This document shows positions 25,587 through 34,851 of a stretch of 64,000 nt of DNA, in pieces. Positions within the stretch are counted from its first letter, which is position 1. The number at the start of each line of letters is the position of its first letter. A model generated the notes under the pieces. That model was not told the origin of the DNA. It saw nothing but the letters and a program-made list of their open reading frames with translations, and did not search any database. Origin of the DNA: Phenylobacterium sp. GTDB lineage: Bacteria > Pseudomonadota > Alphaproteobacteria > Caulobacterales > Caulobacteraceae. Location of the stretch: assembly GCF_030681155.1 (NCBI RefSeq), contig NZ_JAUXXE010000056.1, positions 1 to 64,000 of the forward strand, in the 5' to 3' direction. Position numbers and translations under genes: made by a program.

Positions 25587-27140
25587 TCAGGCCGCGCGGC
25601 GCCCCTCGGCCTCCGCCATTCGCATGATCGCCACATAGTCGGTCTTGCCGGTGCCGAGCACCGGGATCTCGGTGACCTTGATGATCTTCTTCGGAACGGC
25701 CAGTTCCGGCGCGCCTATGGCTTTCGCGTGAGCAAGCAGCGGGGCGGTGTCGGCGTCGCGACGGTCGGTGACCAGGACCAGGCGCTCGCCTTTCTTCGGG
25801 TCTGGCATGGCGATCACCGCGTGACGGCTCTCCGGCCAGACCGCGATGGTGATGTCCTCGGCGGCGGTCAAGGAGACCATCTCGCCGCCGATCTTGGCGA
25901 AGCGCTTCACGCGGCCGAGGATCTTGATCCAGCCGTCATCGCTGATCTCGACCACGTCGCCGGTGTCGTGCCAGCCGCCGGGCGGCTCCTCCATCACACC
26001 GTCGCCGTTGAGGTAGCCCGACATGATGTTGGGGCCCCGGACATAAAGCTTGCCGCCAGGGATGCCGTCGACCGGCTCCAGCCGGGTCTCGACGCCGGGC
26101 AGCAGACCGCCGACCGTGCCGCGACGATTGTCGGTCGGCTTGTTGACGGCGATGACCGGCGAGGCCTCGGTGGCGCCGTAGCCCTCCAGCACTGGCACGT
26201 CGCCGAAGCGGTCACGGATCAGGTTGTGGGTTTCCTCGCGCACCTTCTCAGCGCCGCAGACGATGAACTTCAGACCCGACAATTCGTCGGGTTCGGAGTT
26301 CCTGGCGTACTGATTGAGGAAAGTGTCGGTGGCGAACAGGATCGCGGCTCCGGTGTCCTTGATCAGCGGCGGGATCTGTTTGACGTGCAGCGGGGAGGGG
26401 TACTCGAACGCCTTCATCCCTTTCAGCAGCGGCAGCAGGACGCCGCCGGTCAGGCCAAAGCAGTGGAAGGTCGGCAATGGGTTGAACATCACCCAGGCCG
26501 GATCGAGCGGAATGTGCGCGGCGATCTGCTCGACATTGGCGATCAGATTGGCCTGGCTGAGCACCACGCCCCGTGGCGCCCCGAAGCTGCCGGAGGTGAA
26601 GAGGATAACGCCTGGATCGGATGGCTTGGTCTCGACCCGGAAACGCTTAGGGAAGGTCCCAGCAGCCGCGGCGAAGACCTTGTCGGCCAGGCCGATCGTC
26701 GCCCGGACGTCTTCCAGATAGGTGATCGTCGCGATCGGCTCGAGAGCGTCGATGATGTCGTGGAGTTTGCCCTGTTCGATGAACCGGTGCGACGTCAGAA
26801 CCCGCTTCACCCCAGCCAGTTCGCAGGCGGCCTTGATGTTGCGGATCCCGGCCGTGAAGTTCAGCATCGTTGGCGTGCGGCCAAAGGCGTGCAAGGCGAA
26901 GAAGGTCACCACTGCACCTGAACTGGCGGGCAGCATGACACCCACGCGCTCGCCCTGGCTGGTCAGGCCAGCGATCTTGCGGCCCAGCGCGAATGCCGCG
27001 CGGATCAGATCTGTATAGCTAAGCGGATTGCGCTCCTGGTCTTCCAGGATCGGCTTCTTGGCGCCGTAGGTGTTGCGGGCGTCGATGAGCGCATCGAACA
27101 ATGCACGCTCAGACACACGCGGATCAAATGAACGCGACAA
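25587..27140 (-). CDS. AMP-forming acyl-CoA/acyl-ACP synthetase
   Basis: A 517-residue adenylate-forming ligase. The ATP/AMP signature is ILFTSGSFGAPRGVVLSQ (about residues 182-199), the adenine-binding motif GYGATEASP is near 317, WHDTGDVVEI near 385, and the catalytic C-terminal Lys in PVLGTGKTDYVAI near 505. The sequence style is close to the acyl-ACP synthetase half of Aas, suggesting activation of long-chain fatty acids or lysophospholipid acylation precursors; this is inference. The start is TTG at 27140, nine bases after GGGAGG. Confidence 0.88.
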   Translation of the reverse strand: MSRSFDPRVSERALFDALIDARNTYGAKKPILEDQERNPLSYTDLIRAAFALGRKIAGLTSQGERVGVMLPASSGAVVTFFALHAFGRTPTMLNFTAGIRNIKAACELAGVKRVLTSHRFIEQGKLHDIIDALEPIATITYLEDVRATIGLADKVFAAAAGTFPKRFRVETKPSDPGVILFTSGSFGAPRGVVLSQANLIANVEQIAAHIPLDPAWVMFNPLPTFHCFGLTGGVLLPLLKGMKAFEYPSPLHVKQIPPLIKDTGAAILFATDTFLNQYARNSEPDELSGLKFIVCGAEKVREETHNLIRDRFGDVPVLEGYGATEASPVIAVNKPTDNRRGTVGGLLPGVETRLEPVDGIPGGKLYVRGPNIMSGYLNGDGVMEEPPGGWHDTGDVVEISDDGWIKILGRVKRFAKIGGEMVSLTAAEDITIAVWPESRHAVIAMPDPKKGERLVLVTDRRDADTAPLLAHAKAIGAPELAVPKKIIKVTEIPVLGTGKTDYVAIMRMAEAEGRRAA

Positions 27141-27266
27141 AGGCGAAAACCTCCCCGAAACGTCTCGCCGTTCTTGTTGGTCGCGAGCCTACCGCTCGCG
27201 CCCGGCGTTGAAAAGATATGTTACACGGCGTGAGCGGCGGTGGTTATCACGTCTTAGGGTGAAGCT

Positions 27267-28286
27267 CTAAGGCCTTGGTCGAACGGGGGAAACTGGAGCC
27301 TGATCGGCGGTTTGTGGCCGTGTTTCAGTGAATGCCTCGATCACCTTCAGCCAGGGCATGCGCCACTCATCGGCTTCCAGATGCATGGCGGGGCGGGCGC
27401 CGAGAATCGTCTCGACGCGACACTGAGGGAGGCGTTGGCAGAGCGCGTCTGCGCTGGTGGCAGGATTGAGCATCAGGACGTTGGTGCGGGTCTGCGCCGC
27501 GCCGGTCTCGGTCAGGCGGCTGGCGGCCTCATAGGCTTTTGTCCAGCCGAGGCTCGGTCCCGCCATCCTCAGGTCGGGGTTGGCCACGCGCCAGGCCTGC
27601 CCGACCTTGCCGCGCCAGGCGTCGTGGGTGGAGCCGGCCTCCCGATCGTCGGGGGTTTCCCGACTCCACGGCTTCCAACCAGGTGGCGGGGTGTCGCTAC
27701 GTCGGACGGAGCCGAGCAGGCGCCGCCCCGGCTCGACATTGGCGAGTTGGGGCGATGAGGCGATCAGTCCGTCGGCCTTCATGCCGGCCCGCACCGCGCT
27801 CAGCGCGACAACCACGCCATCGGCATGGCTCAGCAGGACAAGCGGAGTGTCCGGCGCGGGCCTGACGACCACCCGGACGAATTCGCGTAGGGCGGCGATG
27901 TCGGGATCGAAGGTGGGAACGTGGCCCAAGTCGCGCGGCGCCACGTAGCGTCCGGAGCCGCCTTGGCCCGCGCGGTCGAGAATCCACACTGTATAGCCGT
28001 CGTCGATCAGGTCCGAGGCGGTTTCGAACCACATCTCGGCGGTTTCGCCGTAGCCGGGAACGACGACTATGGTGGCGGTAGGAACCCGCCGGGTGCTGCC
28101 GACGCCATAGCGCTGAACCGGCTTGTCGCCGACGCCGATGAAGCCCCAGGCCCAGCCTTCCGGCGGATAGAAGCGCGGCGTCAGGGCCGGCGGAACCTGG
28201 CTTTCGGCGAACGGCCCCAATGCGCCGTCGCGGCTGCACGCCGCGAGCACAATAAGAAGAGCGGCGAGCAGGGACGCGCGAACCAT
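27267..28286 (-). CDS. Lipoprotein with alpha/beta-hydrolase fold, nucleophile missing
   Basis: From the ATG at 28286 the 339-residue product starts with a lipoprotein signal ([18 protein letters not shown], lipobox LAAC, Cys17). The body follows monoglyceride-lipase/lysophospholipase-like hydrolases: [13 protein letters not shown] (oxyanion-hole region), [13 protein letters not shown], then the nucleophile elbow. Where relatives have G-H-S-M-G-G, this protein reads Ser153-His154-Ala155-Asp156-Gly157-Val, so the catalytic Ser is Ala. An acid/base pair could remain near the C terminus. It is probably a non-hydrolytic envelope protein or uses another chemistry. It diverges from lipA. Confidence 0.75.
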   Translation of the reverse strand: MVRASLLAALLIVLAACSRDGALGPFAESQVPPALTPRFYPPEGWAWGFIGVGDKPVQRYGVGSTRRVPTATIVVVPGYGETAEMWFETASDLIDDGYTVWILDRAGQGGSGRYVAPRDLGHVPTFDPDIAALREFVRVVVRPAPDTPLVLLSHADGVVVALSAVRAGMKADGLIASSPQLANVEPGRRLLGSVRRSDTPPPGWKPWSRETPDDREAGSTHDAWRGKVGQAWRVANPDLRMAGPSLGWTKAYEAASRLTETGAAQTRTNVLMLNPATSADALCQRLPQCRVETILGARPAMHLEADEWRMPWLKVIEAFTETRPQTADQAPVSPVRPRP

Positions 28287-28363
28287 GGCGAAGTTTGAGC
28301 ATGCGGCGCAGAGACGCTCAATCACGCCTTGATCCGAAGGACCAGAAAGCCGATCTAGGCCCT

Positions 28364-29323
28364 ATGGCGACCGTCATCGACACTACCGGGGGCTCTCGGC
28401 CCCGCCACCCCGAAAAGCAATCTCGCCCGGATACTCCGATCCTGCGTAAACCCGAGTGGCTGCGCGTTCGCGCGCCCGGCTCGGCGGGCTACAACGCCAC
28501 CCGCGAGATCGTGAAGACCCACGGACTGGTGACGGTCTGTGAAGAGGCCGCCTGCCCAAACATCGGCGAGTGCTGGAGCCAGAGCCACGCCACCATGATG
28601 ATCATGGGCGAGATCTGCACGCGGGCCTGCGCCTTCTGCAACGTCTCGACCGGCAAGCCGAATCCGCTCGATCCCACCGAGCCGGCGCGGGTCGGCGACG
28701 CGGTGGCCAAGATGGGCCTCAAGCACGTCGTCATCACCTCGGTGGACCGCGACGACCTCGCTGATGGCGGCGGCGCGCACTTCGCCGCGGTGGTCCACGC
28801 GATCCGGGCTGCCGCACCTGGCACGACGATCGAGATCCTGACGCCGGACTTCCTGCGCAAGCCAGCCTCGGCCGCCGAGATCGTCATCGACGCCCGGCCC
28901 GACGTCTTCAACCACAACCTCGAGACCGTGCCGCGGCTCTATCTCTCGATCCGCCCTGGCGCGCGCTACTACCATTCGCTGCGCCTGCTGGAGCGAGTGA
29001 AGGAGCGCGATCCAAACCAGTTCACCAAGTCAGGCCTGATGGTCGGTCTTGGGGAAGCCAAGGAAGAGGTCATGCAGGTGATGGACGACATGCGTTCGGC
29101 CGGCGTCGACTTCCTGACCATCGGCCAGTACCTGCAGCCGACCCGCAAGCACGCGGCGATCGACCGGTTCGTCACGCCGGACGAGTTCAAGGCTTACGAA
29201 GAAATCGCGCGGGCCAAGGGCTTCCTGATGGTGTCGGCCAGCCCGCTGACCCGCTCGTCTCATCACGCTGGCGAGGACTTCGCCCGGCTGAAGGCCGCCC
29301 GCCTCGCCAAGGACGCGGCCTAA
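28364..29323 (+). CDS. lipA: Lipoyl synthase
   Basis: Radical SAM enzyme inserting two sulfurs into octanoyl-protein, needed for the lipoyl arms of the pdh complex encoded just upstream. From the ATG at 28364 the product has 319 residues. It shows the auxiliary cluster Cys59, Cys64 and Cys70 ([12 protein letters not shown]) and the radical-SAM Cys85, Cys89 and Cys92 (CTRACAFC). The family C-terminal RSSYHA-type motif appears as [11 protein letters not shown]. The upstream in-frame ATG at 28295 overlaps the divergent lipoprotein gene region and is less likely. Confidence 0.96.
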   Translation: MATVIDTTGGSRPRHPEKQSRPDTPILRKPEWLRVRAPGSAGYNATREIVKTHGLVTVCEEAACPNIGECWSQSHATMMIMGEICTRACAFCNVSTGKPNPLDPTEPARVGDAVAKMGLKHVVITSVDRDDLADGGGAHFAAVVHAIRAAAPGTTIEILTPDFLRKPASAAEIVIDARPDVFNHNLETVPRLYLSIRPGARYYHSLRLLERVKERDPNQFTKSGLMVGLGEAKEEVMQVMDDMRSAGVDFLTIGQYLQPTRKHAAIDRFVTPDEFKAYEEIARAKGFLMVSASPLTRSSHHAGEDFARLKAARLAKDAA

Positions 29324-29326
29324 GGT

Positions 29327-29785
29327 TTGCCGCGCTACCATATCGAGAAGATCCTGCCCTACACGCCCGACCAGCTCTTCCAGCTGGTGGGGAACGTGGA
29401 CGCCTATCCGGAATTCGTGCCTTGGATCCAGTCCATGCGCACCTGGAACGCGCGCTCGGAGGGCGAGGGGGTCAGTTTGGTGGACGCCCAGGCCGGCGTC
29501 GGCTTCGCCTTCCTGAAGGAGAAGTTCTCCACTCGCGTACGTCGCGACGCCGCGACGCGGCAGGTCGATGTCCAGTTGCTGTCCGGCCCGTTCAAGCACC
29601 TGGCCAACCGCTGGCGCTTCATCGAGAACGACGGCGGCACGAAGATCGAGTTCGACATCGACTTCGAGTTCAAGTCGCGGCTGCTGTCGGGCATGCTGGC
29701 CGCGAACTTCCACCACGCCGTAGACAAGCTGATGAGCTGCTTCGAGGCCCGCGCGCAGACGCTCTATGGCGGCAAGGCCGCCTAG
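29327..29785 (+). CDS. Coq10/RatA-type START-domain protein
   Basis: A 152-residue SRPBCC-fold protein starting PRYHIEKILPYTPDQLFQLVGNVDAYPEFVPW, the conserved opening of the polyketide-cyclase/Coq10 family. It continues with FLKEKFSTRVRRD, LLSGPFKHLANRW and FEFKSRLLSGML. Coq10 relatives bind ubiquinone and support respiration; RatA relatives bind the 50S subunit. The lipA neighbour favours the respiratory/quinone role but does not settle it. Translation must begin at the TTG at 29327, three bases after the lipA stop, because no ATG or GTG is available before the conserved region. It is convergent with cinA on CTAG. Confidence 0.88.
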   Translation: MPRYHIEKILPYTPDQLFQLVGNVDAYPEFVPWIQSMRTWNARSEGEGVSLVDAQAGVGFAFLKEKFSTRVRRDAATRQVDVQLLSGPFKHLANRWRFIENDGGTKIEFDIDFEFKSRLLSGMLAANFHHAVDKLMSCFEARAQTLYGGKAA

Positions 29786-30273
29786 ACCATCCGGTCGCGC
29801 AGGGCTTGCAGCGCTGAACGCACAGCCATTTCCTGGACTTCCGCGCGGGTTTCGCCGTCGAACAGCTCCGAGCGGTGCATCAGCGCCTGGTTCGAACGCG
29901 CCGTGGCGATATGGACGGTGCCCACCGGCTTCATCGGCGTTCCGCCGCCAGGTCCCGCGACGCCAGTGATGGCTACCGCAACGTGGGCATTGGAGGCTTC
30001 CAGGGCGCCTTCGGCCATCATGCGGGCCACGGGCTCGGAAACCGCGCCGAGATCGGCGATCAGGTCGCCCGGCACGCCCAGCATCTCCTGCTTTGCGCGG
30101 TTCGTGTAGACGACGAAGCCGCGCTCGAAGACGTCCGATGCGCCCGGGATCGCGCAGATGGCCGCCGCGACCAAGCCGCCGGTGCAGCTCTCGGCGGTGA
30201 CGATCCGTAGCGAGCGCTCCCGCGCCTCGTCGATCAGCAATCGCGCGAGGGTTTCGACTTCCAGGGAAAACAC
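29782..30273 (-). CDS. cinA: CinA C-terminal domain protein (nicotinamide-nucleotide amidase)
   Basis: A stand-alone 163-residue CinA C-terminal domain, the PncC-type deamidase that recycles nicotinamide mononucleotide. Signature segments are VTAESCTGGLVAAAI (about residues 24-38, with the catalytic Ser/Thr cluster), YTNRAKQEMLGVP, GAVSEPVA and AVAITGVAGPGGGTPMKPVGTVHIA. The chosen start is GTG at 30273, where family sequence begins; the frame is open to 30408 with a Cys/Arg-rich tail that overlaps the divergent gene. Confidence 0.92.
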   Translation of the reverse strand: MFSLEVETLARLLIDEARERSLRIVTAESCTGGLVAAAICAIPGASDVFERGFVVYTNRAKQEMLGVPGDLIADLGAVSEPVARMMAEGALEASNAHVAVAITGVAGPGGGTPMKPVGTVHIATARSNQALMHRSELFDGETRAEVQEMAVRSALQALRDRMV

Positions 30274-30356
30274 GGCGCGACTCCGAGAGGCTCTAGGCAA
30301 CGATAGGCGCAGACCACAACATCGCGCGCACCCGACAGACAACCCGATTCGAGAAC

Positions 30357-32603
30357 ATGAGCACGTTAGAAGGGGCCGAAAGGCCCGCCGCCTCGATCTC
30401 GCCGGCATTGTTTGCGGTCACTATCTTCGCCAGCGCGGGGTTGGTCTTCCTCGTCCAACCGATGGTCGCCAAGCTGGTCCTGCCGCTGCTGGGTGGCAGC
30501 CCATCGGTTTGGAACACCTCGATCGCCTTCTTCCAGACCGCGCTGCTGGCCGGTTACGGCTATGCGCACTTGCTGCAAAAGGTCAGCTCGGTCCGAACCC
30601 AGGCGATCATTCATCTGGGGATGTTGCTCGCCGCGGCGTTGGTTTTGCCGCTGCACGTCAGCGGGTTGGTCGGCGAGCCGTCCTCCAACCACCCCTCGCT
30701 CTGGCTGCTAGGGGTTCTCACGGTTTCGGTGGGCGCCCCGTTTGCGGTCCTTTCGGCGACGGCGCCGCTAGTCCAGGCTTGGCATGCTCGGACCATTCAC
30801 GCCGAGACGGGGGCCGAGCCCTACGTCCTATACGCGGCCTCCAACATGGGCAGCCTGCTGGCGCTGCTTGCCTATCCGGTGCTGGTGGAGCCCTTGGCGA
30901 CGCTGCGGGGCCAGACCTACGGATGGACCATCGGCTATGGAGGCTTCATCCTTCTGATGGCCACGCTGGCGTTGTTTGTCTCGCGGGCCCGCGCCGCGGC
31001 GATCGAGGGGCCGGCTGCTGACGCTGGTTCGGCGCCGAGTTGGAAGCAGCGCGCGGTCTGGGTGGCCCTGGCCGCGATCCCATCCAGTCTGATGCTGGGG
31101 GTGACGACCCACATCACCACCGATGTGGCGTCCGCGCCATTCCTGTGGGTTATTCCGCTGGCGCTGTATCTCACCACCTTCATCATCGCCTTCTCTGAAA
31201 AGCCGATCATTTCTCGGGAGATGACGCTGCTCCTGCAGGCCGCGGCCATCGCCGCCTGCGTGGTGATCTTGCCGTTCAAGCAGACGAACCTGGCGGTGCA
31301 ACTCGTCGTGCACCTCGCGGCTTTCTTCCTCACCGCCCTGATGTGCCACCAGGCCATGGTCGCGCGCCGTCCCAATCCGGCGCATCTGACCGAGTTCTAT
31401 CTCTGGATGTCGTTCGGCGGCGTGGTCGGTGGGTCCTTCAACGCCTTCCTGGCTCCGGTCATCTTCACCAATGTCTGGGAATATCCGCTGGTGCTGGCGC
31501 TCGCCTGTTTGGCGCGGCCGGGGATGGGCCCTGTTGAGCCATGGCGCTGGGCGACCTTCGCGCTGGGTGTGGTGGCCGCTTGCGTGGCGCCGGTTGTCGC
31601 GCTCTTCTGGGGCGCTGAAAGCGGCACGGGCCTCATCATCTGGCTGCTGCTCGGTGGGGCCGGAGTCTGCGCCTTCCTCGTGCGGCGCCAGATGGTCGTC
31701 TTCTTCGGCGTGATCATCGTGCTGTCGCTGGCGGCCGAGGCGGTGGGTGACCGGGTAGACGTCCGCAATAGCTGGCGCAGCTTCTTCGGCGTCGTCCGAC
31801 AGTCAGAGATGCCCGTCCCTGGAATGAAGGGGCAGGTGAAGATGCTGTCGCACGGCACCACCCTCCACGGCGCTCAGGCCCAGCATCCCGACTATGAATG
31901 CCGACCCTTGGTCTACTATGCGCCGGAGACCCCGATCGGACAGGTGTTCACGCGCCGCTCCAAGGAGGCGAGGTCGCTGCGGATCGGCGCGGTCGGTCTG
32001 GGAACCGGGGCGGTGGCCGCCTACACCCGGCCGGGCGATGCGCTGACCTTCTTCGAGATCGATCCGATGGTGATCAAGATCTCCACCGATCCGCAGCACT
32101 TCAGCTACACGACCAAGTGCGCCAAGGGGGCGATCGACTACGTCCTGGGCGATGCTCGGCTAACACTGGCCAAGCAGCCGGACGACGCCTTCGATGTGCT
32201 GCTGATTGACGCTTTCTCGTCTGACGCGGTGCCGGCCCATCTGCTCACGGTCGAGGCTATGAAGGGCTACCTTGCCAAGTTGAAGCCCGACGGGGTGTTG
32301 ATCCTCCACCTATCCAACCGGAACCTCGAATTGCGCGCGCCCGCCATGGCGGTGGCCGAGGCCGCCGGCGGATACTCGTTGATCCAGAGGCACAGCGCCG
32401 CCAAGGGCAGCCCGCCGCTGTGGGAGTCTGCGGAGGACGCCATGATCGTCACCCGGCAGCTTGGCGCGCTCGCGCCCTACGAAGCCGACACGCGGTGGGA
32501 GGCGACCAATCCGACGCTCGCTCGGCCCTGGACCGACGACTACATGAACCTCGTCGGCGCGCTCTACGCTCAGATGAAGGAGCGCTACGGCTGGCTGCCT
32601 TAG
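30357..32603 (+). CDS. Fused membrane protein / spermidine-synthase-like domain
   Basis: A 748-residue fusion. The first 500 or so residues contain roughly 12 hydrophobic helices (first FAVTIFASAGLVFLVQP), and the C-terminal 240 residues form a spermidine-synthase-like Rossmann fold. The SAM loop is IGAVGLGTGAVAAY, followed by FFEIDPMVIKI and LLIDAFSSDAVPAHLLT. In true aminopropyltransferases the catalytic motif contains DSTDP; here it is DAFSSDAVP, so polyamine synthesis is unlikely. The family is widespread but uncharacterised; a membrane-associated methyl- or aminopropyl-type transferase is a guess. It is divergent from cinA and its stop is four bases from that of ispDF. Confidence 0.82.
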   Translation: MSTLEGAERPAASISPALFAVTIFASAGLVFLVQPMVAKLVLPLLGGSPSVWNTSIAFFQTALLAGYGYAHLLQKVSSVRTQAIIHLGMLLAAALVLPLHVSGLVGEPSSNHPSLWLLGVLTVSVGAPFAVLSATAPLVQAWHARTIHAETGAEPYVLYAASNMGSLLALLAYPVLVEPLATLRGQTYGWTIGYGGFILLMATLALFVSRARAAAIEGPAADAGSAPSWKQRAVWVALAAIPSSLMLGVTTHITTDVASAPFLWVIPLALYLTTFIIAFSEKPIISREMTLLLQAAAIAACVVILPFKQTNLAVQLVVHLAAFFLTALMCHQAMVARRPNPAHLTEFYLWMSFGGVVGGSFNAFLAPVIFTNVWEYPLVLALACLARPGMGPVEPWRWATFALGVVAACVAPVVALFWGAESGTGLIIWLLLGGAGVCAFLVRRQMVVFFGVIIVLSLAAEAVGDRVDVRNSWRSFFGVVRQSEMPVPGMKGQVKMLSHGTTLHGAQAQHPDYECRPLVYYAPETPIGQVFTRRSKEARSLRIGAVGLGTGAVAAYTRPGDALTFFEIDPMVIKISTDPQHFSYTTKCAKGAIDYVLGDARLTLAKQPDDAFDVLLIDAFSSDAVPAHLLTVEAMKGYLAKLKPDGVLILHLSNRNLELRAPAMAVAEAAGGYSLIQRHSAAKGSPPLWESAEDAMIVTRQLGALAPYEADTRWEATNPTLARPWTDDYMNLVGALYAQMKERYGWLP

Positions 32604-32607
32604 GGGG

Positions 32608-33753
32608 TCAAGCTGGCGTGTCCACGAGGACGACGGCCTGGGCCAACAGCCCCTCTTCGCGGCCGGTAAAGCCCATGCCTTCGGTGGTGGTGGCCTTCAC
32701 GCTGACGCGGTCGAGGGGCAGGTTCAGGAGGTCGGCCAGCCGCTGACGCATTGCGTCGCGATGGGGCCGAATCTTCGGTCGTTCGCAGATGAGCGTCACG
32801 TCGGCGTTCAGGATGCGCCCGCCGCGCGCCGCGACCAGTTCGACAGCGTGGATCAGGAAGCGGTCGGAAGCCGCCCCCTTCCATCGCGGATCACTGGGCG
32901 GGAAGTGCTCGCCGATGTCGCCTTCGCCGATCGCGCCGAGGAGCGCGTCGGTCAGGGCATGTAGGCCGGCGTCGGCGTCGGAATGGCCGATCAGCGTCTG
33001 GTCGTGGTCGATCTTCACGCCGCAGAGCCAGACGGCCTCGCCCGGCCCCCACCTGTGGGCGTCGACGCCCTGGCCGATGCGGGTGATGCGTGAGGTGGCG
33101 GCCAGGCGCTCGGCCATGGCGAAGTCCTCCGGATAGGTCAGTTTCATCAAAATCGGATCACCTGGCGTCATCATCACCCGACCGCCCGCCCGTTCGACCA
33201 CCGCGGCGTCATCGGTGGGCTCGGCGTCGACCGGCCAACTTGCATAGGCTTCACGCAGGGTCGCGAGACGGAAGGCCTGAGGCGTTTGAGCTCGCCAGAG
33301 ACCTTCGCGCGATACGGTCGCCTCGATGGTCCCGGTCCCACGCTTGAGTGTATCCGCGACGGGCAGGGCCGGGACTGCACCGTCCGCGGCGGCAAGGGCG
33401 TCAAGCAGAGCCTCGACGTGAGGCCGATTCACAAAGGGGCGGGCCGCATCGTGAATCAACACGGCCGTCTGGTCGCTGGCCATGAGAGCCGACAGCCCCG
33501 CCTGAACCGATAGCGCGCGGGTGGCGCCCCCGGCGATGGCCCGGGCGTTGGGTGTTCCGTCCAGCAGACGGGTAGCCTCGGCGAGCCGATCTGCCGCCGC
33601 GACCACCACGATTTCGGTGGCGCCGGCGTCCGCCAGGGCGTCGATCGACCAGCTCAAAATTGGGCGTCCGCCCAGGCTGCGCCAGGGTTTTGGAGCGCCG
33701 GGGCCGGCGCGCGAACTCGCGCCTGCGGCGACGATGACGGCTGAAAAAGTCAT
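32608..33753 (-). CDS. ispDF: Bifunctional MEP cytidylyltransferase / MECDP synthase
   Basis: A two-domain 381-residue enzyme of the non-mevalonate isoprenoid pathway. The IspD part (about 1-225) starts with the CTP-binding FSAVIVAAGASSRAG and contains VLIHDAARPFV and TPQAFR. The IspF part (about 228-381) starts RIGQGVDAHRW, has the zinc-site DxH (GQGVDAH), LIGHSDADAGLHALTDALLGA and the C-terminal VKATTTEGMGFTGREEG. The IspDF fusion is typical of alphaproteobacteria. It diverges from dusB across 90 bases. Confidence 0.97.
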   Translation of the reverse strand: MTFSAVIVAAGASSRAGPGAPKPWRSLGGRPILSWSIDALADAGATEIVVVAAADRLAEATRLLDGTPNARAIAGGATRALSVQAGLSALMASDQTAVLIHDAARPFVNRPHVEALLDALAAADGAVPALPVADTLKRGTGTIEATVSREGLWRAQTPQAFRLATLREAYASWPVDAEPTDDAAVVERAGGRVMMTPGDPILMKLTYPEDFAMAERLAATSRITRIGQGVDAHRWGPGEAVWLCGVKIDHDQTLIGHSDADAGLHALTDALLGAIGEGDIGEHFPPSDPRWKGAASDRFLIHAVELVAARGGRILNADVTLICERPKIRPHRDAMRQRLADLLNLPLDRVSVKATTTEGMGFTGREEGLLAQAVVLVDTPA

Positions 33754-33843
33754 GCGGCTTGTTTAGGGCTCATGTTCGGCGTGTCCAGGCTTTACGGGAC
33801 CGCACAATCTGCCTAAAACGAAGGCGATGGGGATGATTACAAA

Positions 33844-34851
33844 ATGAGCACTTCGCTCACGATCGGGGATGTGGACGTTGGTGGACGCGCGTGGATCGCG
33901 CCGATGACCGGCGTCTCCGACCTGCCGTTCCGCAAGGCGGCGAGCAAGCTGGGCGCTGCCTACGTGGCGACCGAAATGGTTGCTTGCGACGAGTTCGCCA
34001 AGGGGCGCCCCGATGTCGTGCGTCGCGCAGCGGTCGGCGAGGGCCTGCCGCTGATGGTGGTGCAGTTGGTCGGTCATGACCCGGCGCACATCGCCCAGGG
34101 CGCGCGTCTCGCAGCCGAGGCCGGGGCTCAGATCATCGACCTGAACTTCGGTTGCCCGGCCAAGGAAGTTACCGGCGTGCTCTCCGGCTCGGCGCTGATG
34201 CGCAATCCCGAGCAGGCCGAGCGACTGATCGCGGCGGCGGTTGATGCGGTCGACGTGCCCGTCACGGTGAAGATGCGGCTCGGCTGGGATGAAACCTCCA
34301 AGAACGCGCCTGAGATCGCTGCGCGGGCCGAGGCTCGCGGCGCGAAGGCGGTGACCATTCACGGACGGACTCGTTCGCAGTTCTACAAGGACGTCGCCGA
34401 CTGGAACGCGGTGCGCCCGGTCAAGGCCGCGGTCTCGATCCCTGTGATCGTCAATGGCGACATCCTGTGCGGGGACAGCGCGCGGCGCGCTCTGGAGCAG
34501 TCTGGCGCCGACGCCGTAATGGTGGGGCGCGGGGTCTATGGGCGTCCGTGGATCGCCGCCCAGATCGAGGCCGAACTGGCCGGCCGTGCATTCGTCGAAC
34601 CCGACGTCGAGGCGCGTCTGACCATCGCCCTGGACCATTTTCGCGACAGCTTGAAGTTCTACGGCGATCGCCTGGGCCTGAAGATCTTCCGCAAGCACCT
34701 GGCGTCCTATGTCGAAAACGCCCCTTGGCCCGGTGACGCGCAAGTCCGTCGCAGCGCTCGCTCGACCCTGTGCCGGCTGGATAGCCCCGGCGACGTGGAG
34801 GCTGGCCTGATCGCCCTCTGGCGCGATCCCGATACGAGGTTAGCGGCATGA
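33844..34851 (+). CDS. dusB: tRNA-dihydrouridine synthase (DusB/NifR3)
   Basis: FMN enzyme of 335 residues reducing uridines in tRNA. It shows the TIM-barrel opening APMTGVSDLPFR, the catalytic Cys in DLNFGCPAKEVTG (near residue 103), VKMRLGW, the tRNA/FMN HGRTRSQFYK motif and VNGDI...VMVGRGVYGRPW. The dusB-ntrB-ntrC order (nifR3-ntrB-ntrC in older literature) is conserved in alphaproteobacteria. An ATGA overlap couples it to ntrB. Confidence 0.96.
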   Translation: MSTSLTIGDVDVGGRAWIAPMTGVSDLPFRKAASKLGAAYVATEMVACDEFAKGRPDVVRRAAVGEGLPLMVVQLVGHDPAHIAQGARLAAEAGAQIIDLNFGCPAKEVTGVLSGSALMRNPEQAERLIAAAVDAVDVPVTVKMRLGWDETSKNAPEIAARAEARGAKAVTIHGRTRSQFYKDVADWNAVRPVKAAVSIPVIVNGDILCGDSARRALEQSGADAVMVGRGVYGRPWIAAQIEAELAGRAFVEPDVEARLTIALDHFRDSLKFYGDRLGLKIFRKHLASYVENAPWPGDAQVRRSARSTLCRLDSPGDVEAGLIALWRDPDTRLAA

